From positions 1 through 64,000 of the forward strand of contig NZ_CP043732.1 of the NCBI RefSeq assembly GCF_014084045.1: DNA of 64,000 nt, read 5' to 3'. How positions within the stretch are numbered: the first letter of the stretch is position 1; the number at the start of each line of letters is the position of its first letter. The translations under genes were made by a program, and so were the position numbers. Origin of the DNA: Microbacterium esteraromaticum. GTDB taxonomy: Bacteria; Actinomycetota; Actinomycetes; Actinomycetales; Microbacteriaceae. Under the pieces are notes generated by a model. It saw only the letters and a program-made list of their open reading frames with translations, did no database searches and was not told the origin of the DNA. This document shows positions 20,127-28,661 of the stretch, piece after piece.

Positions 20127-21175
20127 CACACCACCATCCCGAACTGCTCGCTGAAGCGCACATCGCCCTCTGCCATGTCGCGCATGTCCTTCACATCGCT
20201 GCGGAACATCAGGGCGCGCTCGACGCCGATGCCGAATGCGAACCCGCTGTAAACCTCGGGGTCGATCCCCGCCGCGCGAAGCACGTTGGGGTTGACCATG
20301 CCGCAGCCGCCCCACTCGATCCAGCGAGCGCCGCCCTCGAAGGTCGGGTGCCACAGGTCGAACTCTGCCGAGGGCTCGGTGAACGGGAAATAGTTGGTGC
20401 GCAGGCGCGTCTTCGCCTCGGCGCCGAACAGCTGCTTCGCCAGGTGGTCGAGCGTGCCCTTGAGGTGCGCCATCGTGATGCCCTTGTCGACGACGAGTCC
20501 CTCGACCTGCGTGAACACGGGCAGGTGCGTCGCGTCGAACTCGTCTGTGCGGTACACCCGACCCGGGCACAGCACGTAGATCGGCACCTCGCGGTCGAGC
20601 ATGGAGCGCACCTGCACGGGGCTGGTGTGCGTGCGCATCACGAGGTGGCGCGAGGTCGGGTCGACGTAGAACGTGTCCTGCTCCTGGCGGGCGGGGTGGT
20701 CCTCGTCGAAGTTGAGCGCGTCGAAGTTGAACCACTCGTGCTCGAGCTCCGGTCCCTCCGCGATCTCCCAGCCCATGCCGACGAAGATGTCGCTGATCTG
20801 CTCCTGCATGAGCGGCAGCGGGTGGCGGGCGCCGACCCGCGAGCGCGACGCGACCGCGGTGATGTCGACCCGCTCCGACTCGAGCCTGGCCGCGGTCTCG
20901 GCCTCGGCGAGCTCCGCCTCCTTGGCGGCGAGGGCCTGGGTGACACGGCCCCTCCCCTGCCCGACGAGCTTGCCGAACGCCGCCTTGTGCTCGGGCGCGA
21001 CCTGACGCATCGAGGCGTTCAGCACGGCCAGCGGCGATCCTTCGGCGACGTGCGCGGCGCGGGCCGCCTTCAGCTCTGCCGTGTCGGCTGCGGCGCCGAT
21101 CGCGGCGAGCGCGGCGTCGACGGCCGACTCCACCGCCTCGGGTGTGATCTGGGGTGTTTCGGGCGAGTCTGACAC
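20126..21175 (-). CDS. pheS: Phenylalanine--tRNA ligase alpha subunit
   Basis: The 349-residue catalytic subunit: N-terminal coiled-coil (about residues 1-90), then the class II core with GARHPLPLMQEQISDIFVGM, FDEDHPARQEQDTFY and WIEWGGCGMVNP. The GTG at 21175 is chosen as start because the coiled coil begins there and a TAGACT box lies 8 nt upstream. No Shine-Dalgarno is present. In many actinobacteria pheST follows infC-rpmI-rplT and an rRNA methyltransferase; here two-component, TAXI and ABC-transporter genes have been placed between these blocks. Confidence 0.95.
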   Translation of the reverse strand: MSDSPETPQITPEAVESAVDAALAAIGAAADTAELKAARAAHVAEGSPLAVLNASMRQVAPEHKAAFGKLVGQGRGRVTQALAAKEAELAEAETAARLESERVDITAVASRSRVGARHPLPLMQEQISDIFVGMGWEIAEGPELEHEWFNFDALNFDEDHPARQEQDTFYVDPTSRHLVMRTHTSPVQVRSMLDREVPIYVLCPGRVYRTDEFDATHLPVFTQVEGLVVDKGITMAHLKGTLDHLAKQLFGAEAKTRLRTNYFPFTEPSAEFDLWHPTFEGGARWIEWGGCGMVNPNVLRAAGIDPEVYSGFAFGIGVERALMFRSDVKDMRDMAEGDVRFSEQFGMVV

Positions 21176-21183
21176 GAGAGAAG

Positions 21184-21189
21184 AGTCTA
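21184..21189 (-). promoter_or_regulatory. -10 box TAGACT for pheST (near-leaderless)
   Basis: TAGACT on the minus strand ends 8 nt before the pheS GTG. Confidence 0.5.
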
Positions 21190-21220
21190 CCGGCGCCCTG
21201 GGTGCCGCCCTGCCCGCCGG

Positions 21221-21226
21221 TAGGAT
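21221..21226 (+). promoter_or_regulatory. -10 box TAGGAT for the FGGY kinase gene
   Basis: TAGGAT about 40 bp upstream of the kinase ATG in the short divergent region shared with pheS. A short leader with a GGGA ribosome site follows. Confidence 0.4.
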
Positions 21227-21265
21227 CGCCCCGACGGCGACCGACACGTGCGACGGGACGAGATG

Positions 21266-22771
21266 ATGACGCTGAACGACCTTCCCACCACCCAGGCCAT
21301 CACCCTGGTTTCGGCACCGGCACCTTATGTGCTGGCGATCGACATCGGATCCGGCTCCACCCGCTGCAGCCTGTACGACGCGTACGCCCGCCCCATCAAG
21401 AAGCGCATCGCGAAGGCCGACCACCTGTTCGTGGAGGCATCGGACGGCACCGCCGAGATCGACGCCGACGCGATCGTGGCCGAGGTGGCCGATGTCATCG
21501 GCGAGGTGGTCGACGGGATCGAGCCAGGACTGATCCGCGCGGTGGTGATGGACACCTTCGCCTCATCGCTGGTGTGCGTCGACGCCGACGGCGACGCCCT
21601 CACCCCCTGCTACACGTACGCCGACTCCCGCTCGGCGAGGCATCTCGCCGAGCTGCGCACCCGGCTCGACGAGGCCGAGGTGCATCAGCGCATCGGCGCC
21701 CGTCTGCACACCAGCTATCACCCGCCGCGCCTGCTGTGGCTGCAGGAGGAGCTTCCCGATGTCTTCGCCAGGACGGCGAAGTTCCTCTCCCTCGGCGAGT
21801 ACGTGTACGCGAAGCTCGCCGGCATCGAGGGCGCCGCGACCTCCACGATGGCGTGGGCCGGCATCCTGAACCGGCACACGTGCGAGCTCGATGACGACCT
21901 GCTCGCCGCGGTCGGCGTCGACCGGTCCCGGTTCGCGCCCATCGTCGATCCCGACGAGCCCATCACCGAGGTGTCGGCGGAGGTCGCGCGACGATGGCCG
22001 GCACTCGAGGGTGCAGCGTGGTTCCCCGCGGTCCCCGACGGCTACGCCTCGAACGTCGGCGTGGGGGCATCAGCTGCCGACACCGCCGCCATGTCGGCCG
22101 CGACCTCGGGAGCGATCAGGGTGATCGTCGACGGCACCCCTGACGTGCTGCCGTCCGGCCTGTGGGCGTACCGGATCTCACGCACCCAGTCGATCGTCGG
22201 TGGGGCGCTCAACGACGTGGGCCGCGTGACGCTGTGGCTGCAGGCGACGCTCGCTCCGCTCTCGTACGACGAGATCGACGAGCTGCTGCGAGCGGCCCCC
22301 ACCGAGGGCACGCCGCTCATGCTGCCCTTCCTCACCGGTGAACGGGCGACGGGGTGGGCGGGCGGCGCGCGCGCCGTGCTCACCGGGGTGTCGTCCGCGT
22401 CCGGGCCGAGGGAGCTCTGGCGAGGCGCCGTCGAGGGCATCGCCGTGTCGTACCAGCGCGTGTTCGAGCAGCTGCGCGAGGTGAGTCCCGACATCGAGCG
22501 AGTGGTCGCGTCCGGCGGCGTCACAGGCGCGTTCCCCTCGCTCATGCAGGTGGTCGCCCAGGCGCTCGGGTTCCCCGTGCAGGTGGTGAAGGTGAAGCGG
22601 GTCACGATGCGCGGCGCCGCAGCCATCGCCCTCTCGGTGCTGCAGCCAGGGCATCCGCTCGCCACCATCCCGCAGACCGCTCTGACCGAACCGGATGCCG
22701 GACAGCGGGTGTACTACGACGACCTGCGCCGCCGCTTCGACGCGGCGTACGACGCCGTCATAGCGGGCTGA
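21266..22771 (+). CDS. FGGY-family carbohydrate kinase (gluconokinase-like)
   Basis: A 501-residue sugar kinase of the FGGY/actin-like ATPase fold. The N-terminal phosphate-1 motif is LAIDIGSGSTRCSLYD, with LIRAVVMDTFASSLVC, the central ATSGAIRVIVDG and the adenosine motif VVASGGVTGAFPSLMQVVA near the C-terminus. LPFLTGERATGW resembles gluconate/xylulose kinase members, so gluconate is a reasonable but unproven substrate. Two ATGs are adjacent (21263, 21266); the second sits 7 nt from a GGGA ribosome site and is preferred. It is a single gene, closed by a strong bidirectional terminator. Confidence 0.83.
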   Translation: MTLNDLPTTQAITLVSAPAPYVLAIDIGSGSTRCSLYDAYARPIKKRIAKADHLFVEASDGTAEIDADAIVAEVADVIGEVVDGIEPGLIRAVVMDTFASSLVCVDADGDALTPCYTYADSRSARHLAELRTRLDEAEVHQRIGARLHTSYHPPRLLWLQEELPDVFARTAKFLSLGEYVYAKLAGIEGAATSTMAWAGILNRHTCELDDDLLAAVGVDRSRFAPIVDPDEPITEVSAEVARRWPALEGAAWFPAVPDGYASNVGVGASAADTAAMSAATSGAIRVIVDGTPDVLPSGLWAYRISRTQSIVGGALNDVGRVTLWLQATLAPLSYDEIDELLRAAPTEGTPLMLPFLTGERATGWAGGARAVLTGVSSASGPRELWRGAVEGIAVSYQRVFEQLREVSPDIERVVASGGVTGAFPSLMQVVAQALGFPVQVVKVKRVTMRGAAAIALSVLQPGHPLATIPQTALTEPDAGQRVYYDDLRRRFDAAYDAVIAG

Positions 22772-22775
22772 GACG

Positions 22776-22810
22776 ACAGGAAGGCGCCCCCGGCGGGGGC
22801 GCCTTCCTGT
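22776..22810. terminator. Bidirectional terminator between sugar kinase and glu transporter
   Basis: Perfect 16-bp stem ACAGGAAGGCGCCCCC / GGGGGCGCCTTCCTGT with a 3-nt loop, between convergent genes. Confidence 0.9.
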
Positions 22811-22822
22811 TCGATGTTCGAC

Positions 22823-23758
22823 TCAGATGTTGGTGGGCGGGACCCCGGAACCGGGGTCGAACTTGCCGGCGCCGCGCTGCATGGCGATGACCTCGGTCAC
22901 GGTGGACTCACCGTGGATGCGGGGGTCGCCACCGGCATCCGGTGTGTAGCCCTTCAGCTTCGGGGAGCGACGCGTGCGCACCTCGACCCACTTCGCGATG
23001 CCAGCCAGGATCAGGCACATCACGATGTAGATGCCGCCGATGACGAACGCGGACTGCAGGATCGGGCGGCCCTGCTGCGAGCTGAGCAGCTTCGCGTAGT
23101 AGAGCAGCTCGGGGTAGGTGATGATGAAGCCGAGGGCGGTGTCCTTGAGGGTGACCACCAGCTGCGCGACGATCACCGGAAGCATCGCGCGCACGGCCTG
23201 CGGCAGAAGGATGAGGCGCATCACGCCACTCTTGCGCAGACCGATCGCGTAGCCGGCCTCCTTCTGCCCCTTGGGCAGCGATTCGATTCCGGCGCGAAGT
23301 GCCTCGGCCAGCACCGAGCCGTTGTAGACCATGAGGCCGATGACCACCGCCCAGTACGGGTCCATGTCGATGCCGATGACCGGGAGGCCGTAGTACAGCA
23401 GCATCATGAACACGAGCACGGGCACGGCGCGGAACAGCTCGATGATCACGCCGACCGGGATGCGCACCCAGGCGTGGTCGGAGAGGCGGCCGATGGCGAG
23501 CACGAAGCCGAGGATCAGGCTGAGCACCGCGGCGAGGGCGAAGGCGCCGAGGGTCTTGCCCAGCGCACCGAAGATGCCCATCCACACGTTCGTGAATGTG
23601 AAGATGTACCACTTCTGCGGCTCGAACTGACCGGTCGCGTACATCCGGTAGACGACGAAGCCGATCGCGCCGAGGACGACGAGGATGGTGACGACGGCGA
23701 GGATCCGGTTGCGGGCGATCGCCCGGGGGCCGGGGACGTCGTAGAGCACTGAGGTCAT
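22823..23758 (-). CDS. gluD: Amino-acid ABC transporter permease (GluD-type)
   Basis: A 311-residue inner-membrane permease of the polar amino-acid uptake family, the last of a gluABCD-type set. About five to six membrane segments are visible after a charged N-terminus. LFRAVPVLVFMMLLYY and the EAA-loop region EALRAGIESLPKGQKEAGYA are typical of glutamate permeases. The C-terminal tail from about residue 265 is hydrophilic. It starts in a 4-bp ATGA overlap with gluC. The glutamate specificity is inferred from similarity to the corynebacterial system. Confidence 0.85.
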   Translation of the reverse strand: MTSVLYDVPGPRAIARNRILAVVTILVVLGAIGFVVYRMYATGQFEPQKWYIFTFTNVWMGIFGALGKTLGAFALAAVLSLILGFVLAIGRLSDHAWVRIPVGVIIELFRAVPVLVFMMLLYYGLPVIGIDMDPYWAVVIGLMVYNGSVLAEALRAGIESLPKGQKEAGYAIGLRKSGVMRLILLPQAVRAMLPVIVAQLVVTLKDTALGFIITYPELLYYAKLLSSQQGRPILQSAFVIGGIYIVMCLILAGIAKWVEVRTRRSPKLKGYTPDAGGDPRIHGESTVTEVIAMQRGAGKFDPGSGVPPTNI

Positions 23759-24411
23759 CGTGCGATCCTCCACTTGTTCTCGAGGTGGCGCTGAACCGCG
23801 CTCATCGCGAGCACGAGGACGACGAACACGATGGCGACCCAGAGCAGCACTTCCATCGGGTTGCCGGGTCGGCCGGGGGCGTCGTTGATGGTGGCGCGGA
23901 GTGCGGCGAGCTCGGCGATCGAGAAGCCGGCGGCGACCGTCGTGTTCTTGAGGAGCGCGATGAACACGCTCATCATGGGCGGGACGACCGAGCGGAAGGC
24001 CTGGGGCAGCACGACGAGCGTCATCACCTGACCGAATGGCAGACCGATGGCCCTGGCCGCCTCGGCCTGACCGACCGGCACGGTGTTGATGCCGGCTCGG
24101 AGCACCTCGGCCACGTACGTGGCCGTGTAGATGCCGATCGCGAGGATGCCGAGCACGGTGTTCGACAGGTCGGGCAACCCGAGCTGCGGGTAGCCGAAGA
24201 CGAAGAAGAAGAAGACGAGCGTGAGCGGGGTGTTGCGGACGATGTTCACGTACGCGGTGCCCACGCCCCTGGCGATCGGCACCGGCGAGACGCGCATGGC
24301 GCCCACGATGATGCCGAGCACGAGGGCGATCAGTCCGCCGATGAGGAACACCAGCAGGGTGTTGCCGATCGCCTCGCCCCACAGGTCGAGGTTTCCGAAG
24401 ATGACGTCCAC
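23755..24411 (-). CDS. gluC: Amino-acid ABC transporter permease (GluC-type)
   Basis: A 218-residue permease pairing with the GluD-type subunit. It has about five membrane spans. NIVRNTPLTLVFFFFVFGYP and EVLRAGINTVPVGQAEAARA carry the family's RNTP and EAA motifs, the latter contacting the ATPase. It follows the binding-protein gene after a hairpin-containing gap and overlaps gluD by 4 bp. Confidence 0.86.
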   Translation of the reverse strand: MDVIFGNLDLWGEAIGNTLLVFLIGGLIALVLGIIVGAMRVSPVPIARGVGTAYVNIVRNTPLTLVFFFFVFGYPQLGLPDLSNTVLGILAIGIYTATYVAEVLRAGINTVPVGQAEAARAIGLPFGQVMTLVVLPQAFRSVVPPMMSVFIALLKNTTVAAGFSIAELAALRATINDAPGRPGNPMEVLLWVAIVFVVLVLAMSAVQRHLENKWRIAR

Positions 24412-24435
24412 GCCGTCTTCCCTTCTCAGGATGTG

Positions 24436-24466
24436 CTCGGGGCGGCCCGTTCAGAGCCGCCCCGAG
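24436..24466 (-). terminator. Intra-operon hairpin between gluB and gluC
   Basis: Perfect 11-bp stem CTCGGGGCGGC / GCCGCCCCGAG with a 9-nt loop, a few bases after the gluB stop. Such hairpins often stabilise or partly terminate the upstream message so that more binding protein than permease is made. Confidence 0.65.
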
Positions 24467-24472
24467 AGGTGA

Positions 24473-25381
24473 TCAGTACGCGTCGACCTCGGGCTGCTCG
24501 ACCTCGATGCCCGACTGACCGAGGTTCTTGTCGAAGATCCCCTGCCAGATGTCGTTGTTCTCGGTGAACAGGTCGTTGATGTGCGCGCGCAGGACGTCGT
24601 CGCCCTTGGTCAGACCCACGCCGTAGCGCTCCTCGGTGAAGAGGCCTCCGGTGACCTTGACCTCGTCCGGGTACTGCGCCGCGTAGCCGATCAGGATGGC
24701 CTGGTCGGTGGTGACCGCGTCGACCTTGTTGTCGATCAGGTCCTGCACGCAGGCGGAGTACAGGTCGTACTCCTGGGTCTTGATGTCGGGGAAGTTGGCC
24801 TTGATGTTCTGGATCGGCGTGGAGCCGGTCGCCGAGCACACGGTCTTGCCGTTGAAGTCCTCGAGCTTGTCTGCTTCCGGGTCGTCCTTGCGGATCAGAA
24901 GGCCCTGGCCGGTGATGAAGTACGGACCGGCGAAGTCGATCTGCTCCTTGCGCTTGTCGTTGATCGAGTACGTGCCGACGTAGTAGTCGATGTCGCCGTT
25001 CACGATCGCCTGCTCGCGGTTCGCCGAGGCGATCGGCTTGAACTCGATCTTGTCCTCGTCGTAGCCGAGCGATGCTGCGATCCAGCGGGCGATGTCGATG
25101 TCGAAGCCGGTGCGCTCACCGGTCGTCGCGTCGAGGTAACCGAGGTTGGGCTGGTCCTCCTTGACGCCGATGGTGACCTTGCCGGCCTCCTGGATGTGCT
25201 CGAAGGTGGGGCTGCCGTCGAGCGTGACGTCCTTCGCCACCTCGAACAGCGGCTTGTCGCCACCGTCGCCGGCGTCGCCGCCACCGCCCGGGTTGCTCGG
25301 GCTGCCGCTGTTGCAGCCGGTGAGGGCGAGCAGGGCCGCCGTCGCGATTCCGATGCCTGCGAGAGCTCGTGTGCGTCGCAT
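24473..25381 (-). CDS. gluB: Glutamate-type ABC transporter substrate-binding lipoprotein
   Basis: A 302-residue family 3 periplasmic-type binding protein anchored as a lipoprotein: signal peptide with lipobox ALTGC at about residues 19-23, then a Gly/Ser-rich linker and the two-lobed binding domain (TIGVKEDQPNLGYLD, TGFDIDIARWIAASLGYD, YYVGTYSINDKRKEQIDFAG). The linker and the tail to YISNDK-like sites match the GluB group. It sits second in the gluABCD-order operon. Confidence 0.88.
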   Translation of the reverse strand: MRRTRALAGIGIATAALLALTGCNSGSPSNPGGGGDAGDGGDKPLFEVAKDVTLDGSPTFEHIQEAGKVTIGVKEDQPNLGYLDATTGERTGFDIDIARWIAASLGYDEDKIEFKPIASANREQAIVNGDIDYYVGTYSINDKRKEQIDFAGPYFITGQGLLIRKDDPEADKLEDFNGKTVCSATGSTPIQNIKANFPDIKTQEYDLYSACVQDLIDNKVDAVTTDQAILIGYAAQYPDEVKVTGGLFTEERYGVGLTKGDDVLRAHINDLFTENNDIWQGIFDKNLGQSGIEVEQPEVDAY

Positions 25382-25425
25382 GTGCGTCTCCTTCTGTGCT
25401 GTGTGGTGCGTATCGGTGCGGGAAT

Positions 25426-26172
25426 TCAGTGGGTGAGGAGCTTCGAGAGGAAGTCCTTGGCGCGCGTGCTCTTCGGGTTCGTGAAGAACTCCTCCGGGGC
25501 GGCCTCCTCGACGATCTGGCCGTCGGCCATGAACACGACGCGGTTGGCCGCCTTGCGGGCGAAGCCCATCTCGTGGGTCACGACGATCATCGTCATCCCC
25601 TCCTTGGCGAGCTCGACCATCACATCGAGGACCTCGTTGATCATCTCGGGGTCGAGCGCGCTGGTCGGCTCGTCGAAGAGCATGACCTTGGGATGCATCG
25701 CCAGGGCGCGGGCGATCGCGACGCGCTGCTGCTGTCCGCCGGAGAGCTGCGCGGGCAGCTTCGACGCCTGCTGCGCGACCCCGACGCGCTCGAGAAGCGC
25801 CATGGCCTCCTTCTCGGCCTCCGCCTTGGGCCTGCCGAGCACCTTGATCGGTCCGAGCGTCACGTTCTCGAGGATCGTCAGGTGCGCGAAGAGGTTGAAC
25901 GACTGGAAGACCATGCCGACCTCGGCACGCAGCTTCGCGAGCCCCTTGCCCTCTGCGGGCAGGGTCTTGCCATCGATCCGGATCTCGCCGCTCGTGATCG
26001 TCTCGAGTCGGTTGATCGTGCGGCAGAGAGTCGACTTGCCCGAGCCGGACGGACCGATGACGACGACCACCTCACCCTTGTCGACCCTGAGGTCGACGTC
26101 TTTGAGTGCGTGGAACTCGCCATAGTGCTTCTGGACGTTCTCGACCACGACCAGCGGTTCGGCTGCGCTCAT
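25426..26172 (-). CDS. gluA: Glutamate-type ABC transporter ATP-binding protein
   Basis: A 248-residue ABC ATPase with Walker [11 protein letters not shown]-loop [12 protein letters not shown], signature LSGGQQQR, Walker [14 protein letters not shown] and the H-loop THEMGFA. It energises uptake through the GluC/GluD permeases. The ATG at 26172 is preceded by a good GGAG ribosome site; the 20 residues upstream in frame are not conserved. It is the first gene of the operon. Confidence 0.9.
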   Translation of the reverse strand: MSAAEPLVVVENVQKHYGEFHALKDVDLRVDKGEVVVVIGPSGSGKSTLCRTINRLETITSGEIRIDGKTLPAEGKGLAKLRAEVGMVFQSFNLFAHLTILENVTLGPIKVLGRPKAEAEKEAMALLERVGVAQQASKLPAQLSGGQQQRVAIARALAMHPKVMLFDEPTSALDPEMINEVLDVMVELAKEGMTMIVVTHEMGFARKAANRVVFMADGQIVEEAAPEEFFTNPKSTRAKDFLSKLLTH

Positions 26173-26265
26173 GCTGTCTCCTTCGGGACGAGGGCTCCGA
26201 TGGAGGTGCGACGCGCCGTTCGGGCGCAACACGACGGGATCCCCATCGAATCCACTGACGGTCTC

Positions 26266-26271
26266 AGGATA
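26266..26271 (-). promoter_or_regulatory. Possible -10 box TATCCT for gluABCD
   Basis: TATCCT on the minus strand in an AT-richer patch (CTGAATATCCTGAG), about 95 bp before gluA. No strong -35 is present, which fits an activator-dependent promoter. Confidence 0.4.
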
Positions 26272-26297
26272 TTCAGCCGGGGGCGACGGGGCCAGCC

Positions 26298-26315
26298 TCT
26301 TGAGTGTTTCTTGAG
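26298..26315. promoter_or_regulatory. Direct repeat TCTTGAG-N4-TCTTGAG, candidate response-regulator site
   Basis: Two identical heptamers with starts 11 bp apart, one helical turn, which is the spacing used by OmpR-family response regulators. It lies about 27 bp upstream of the putative gluABCD -10 box and just beyond the end of the two-component/TAXI operon. Confidence 0.5.
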
Positions 26316-26325
26316 CGTGCGTCGT

Positions 26326-27282
26326 TCAGCGGTGCGCGTCGCGGTAATACTCGATCGCGCCCGGATGCAGCGGGATCGGGTCGGTGAAGATCGCGAGCCG
26401 GCGGTCGAGGAGGGCGGCGGCCGGGACGTCCTCGGCGATCTCCACGCGCGAGGCGAAGAGCACGCCGAGCACATCGCTGACGAGCGGATCGGGCATCTGC
26501 GCTGAGCCGACGAGGTAGTTCGGCACTGTCATCGCGCTCGTCGGCTCATCGCTTCCGTACGCCCCCACCGGGAACTCGGCCGGCCGGTACACACCAGGAT
26601 GGGCGAGGCCTGCACGCTCGACGGCGTCAGCGTCGATCGAGAGCAGACGGATCTGCCTCTCCGCCGCGAGGCGCTCGATACCCGGCGTGGGCAGGCCGCC
26701 CACCCAGAAGAACGCGTCGATCCGAGAGTCCTCGAGCGCGGCGATGGAGGCGTCCAGCCCCAGCTGGCGGTCATCGACCTCCGACGTGGCGATGCCGGAT
26801 GCCGCGAGCACGCGATTGGCGACGACGCTCACCCCCGAGCCGCGCGCGCCGAGCGAGACGGGGCGCCCCGCGAGGTCTGAGATGTCCTGGACGGCGGAGT
26901 CTGCGCGAACGACCACGTGCACGTACTCGTCGTAGAGTCGCGCGACGGCGCGGATCGGCAGCGGGTCGCCGAACTCCCCTGTTCCCGACACGGCGTCGGC
27001 GACGACGTCGCTCTGCGCGAAGCCGAGCTCGGCCTCGCCCGCGCCGATGCGACGGAGATTGTCGACCGAGCCGTTCGTCTCAAGGAAGCGGGCATCGGCA
27101 TCGAGGTCGGTCGAGAGCGCCTCGACCAGGCGCTGCCCGTAGTCGTAGTAGACACCGGTCACGCTGCCGCCTGCCAGCCGGATGGGTCGCTGCGCCCATG
27201 ACGGCTGCGACGGCGTGCATCCTGTCATGAGGACGAGGCTCGCGAGCACGCACGCCGCCAGTGCGCGCCGGAGGAGCGTCAT
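26326..27282 (-). CDS. TAXI-family TRAP-type solute-binding lipoprotein
   Basis: A 318-residue extracytoplasmic binding protein of the TAXI family. It has a lipoprotein signal peptide with lipobox LMTGC (about residues 18-22), the ligand motif LAGGSVTGVYYDYGQ, ETNGSVDNLRRIGAGEAELG and LGARGSGVSVVANRVL. No TRAP permease gene is nearby. It overlaps the histidine kinase gene (ATGA) and ends the response regulator-kinase-TAXI operon, so it more likely feeds a ligand signal to the kinase than to a transporter. The ligand is unknown; glutamate or a related acid is possible given the neighbouring uptake operon. Confidence 0.82.
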   Translation of the reverse strand: MTLLRRALAACVLASLVLMTGCTPSQPSWAQRPIRLAGGSVTGVYYDYGQRLVEALSTDLDADARFLETNGSVDNLRRIGAGEAELGFAQSDVVADAVSGTGEFGDPLPIRAVARLYDEYVHVVVRADSAVQDISDLAGRPVSLGARGSGVSVVANRVLAASGIATSEVDDRQLGLDASIAALEDSRIDAFFWVGGLPTPGIERLAAERQIRLLSIDADAVERAGLAHPGVYRPAEFPVGAYGSDEPTSAMTVPNYLVGSAQMPDPLVSDVLGVLFASRVEIAEDVPAAALLDRRLAIFTDPIPLHPGAIEYYRDAHR

Positions 27283-28658
27283 GGTCGCTCCCCCGCCCCC
27301 GGCAGGGCGAAGGACACCTGCAGCCCACCGCCCTGCGCCCTGTCGACGCCCACGCGACCTCCCACCGAACGCAGCAGGTCGGTGGCGATGGCCAGGCCGA
27401 GCCCCGAGCCCGGGCTGTTCTGATCGCGAGCGCTGCGCCAGAAGCGATCGGTGGCCTGCTCCAGCTCATCGGGTTCGAGGCCGGGGCCGTGGTCGCGCAC
27501 GGCGATCCGGCACCCCTCATCCGTGATGCCGACCGACACGTCGATCCGCCCGCCGCGCGGCGAGAACTTCACGGCATTGTCGATCACGGCGTCGAGCGCG
27601 CTCTCGACGATGGCCTCATCGGTGCGACTGTGCACCCCCGTGCCTCCGGTCACGCGGAAGACGACTCCTCGCCGCGAGGCCACGTCCTGCCACGCGTCCG
27701 CCCGTCGCCGTACGAGGGCCGACAGGTCGACGTCGACGAAGGCCGACTGCTGCACCCCTCGACGCGCGAAGCCGAGCAGGGTGTCGAGGATCCTCGTCAT
27801 CCGCTGCCCCTCCTCGCGGATCTTCTCCACGTCAGCCGCGCCGGTGTCGCCCAGATCGGCCGCGAGCACCTCGACGCGCAGAAGCAGGGCGTTCAGCGGA
27901 TTGCGCAGCTCGTGCGAGGCGTTCAGGGCGAACTCCTGCTGGCGTGCGACCACGCGCTCGATCTCGTCCGCCATTCGGTTGAACATGAGGATCATCCGGT
28001 GAAGCTCCTCCGGACCGGTCTCATCGGCGATGCGCGCGTCCATGTCTCCGCGCTCGATCGCCTCCATCGCTCGATCCAGACGGCGCAGCGGCCGCAGCAC
28101 CCACCCGGCCAGGCGCGACACGATGAAGAGGCCGGCGGCGATCACCGCGACGACGACCGCTGCGGTGAGCAGCCACAGCCGGGCGATCTCGGCACGAGGC
28201 ACATCGACGCTCGCCGACATCACCACCGCGCCGATCACATCTCCGCCGTCGTACACGGGCTCGACGAGCGACAGGTCGCCGAACTGCCATGGCATGACGT
28301 CCTGCGGCAGCTCGCCCCGCCTGCCCGACAGTGCGAGCGCGATCCTCGCCGCCACCTCGTCGGCCTCGAGAACCGGCCTCTCGTCGCGTGGCGCCCAGGG
28401 ACGCCCGGCCCGGTCGACGATGACGATGCTCGTGCCGTACAGCGTGCGGTAGCGCTCGGCCTCACCGTCGAAGACCTCGCTGCTGCCCGAGAGCAGGGCC
28501 TGACGAGCGCTGGTCACGAAGTAGCTCAGATCTCCCAGCTGCTCGGCGTAGAACTCCTGCTGCACACCGCGTGCGGCGCTCCATGCGAACGCGCCGCCGA
28601 GCACCGTCACGACGAGCACGAGAGGCAGGAGGAAGACGATGAGCAGACGCCGGCGCAC
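27279..28658 (-). CDS. Sensor histidine kinase
   Basis: A 459-residue membrane kinase. It has an N-terminal transmembrane segment (about 5-27), an extracytoplasmic sensor region (about 28-160) resembling TctE, a second transmembrane segment (about 163-182) and a HAMP domain (about 184-238). The phospho-accepting His249 lies in ASHELRNPLNALLLRVE, and the ATPase domain has DNAVKFSPRGG, DHGPGLEPDE and GSGLGLAIATDLLRSVGG. The start is GTG at 28658, 3 nt after the regulator stop. The partner regulator precedes and the TAXI lipoprotein follows, overlapping by 4 bp. Confidence 0.9.
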   Translation of the reverse strand: MRRRLLIVFLLPLVLVVTVLGGAFAWSAARGVQQEFYAEQLGDLSYFVTSARQALLSGSSEVFDGEAERYRTLYGTSIVIVDRAGRPWAPRDERPVLEADEVAARIALALSGRRGELPQDVMPWQFGDLSLVEPVYDGGDVIGAVVMSASVDVPRAEIARLWLLTAAVVVAVIAAGLFIVSRLAGWVLRPLRRLDRAMEAIERGDMDARIADETGPEELHRMILMFNRMADEIERVVARQQEFALNASHELRNPLNALLLRVEVLAADLGDTGAADVEKIREEGQRMTRILDTLLGFARRGVQQSAFVDVDLSALVRRRADAWQDVASRRGVVFRVTGGTGVHSRTDEAIVESALDAVIDNAVKFSPRGGRIDVSVGITDEGCRIAVRDHGPGLEPDELEQATDRFWRSARDQNSPGSGLGLAIATDLLRSVGGRVGVDRAQGGGLQVSFALPGAGERP

Positions 28659-28661
28659 CCG

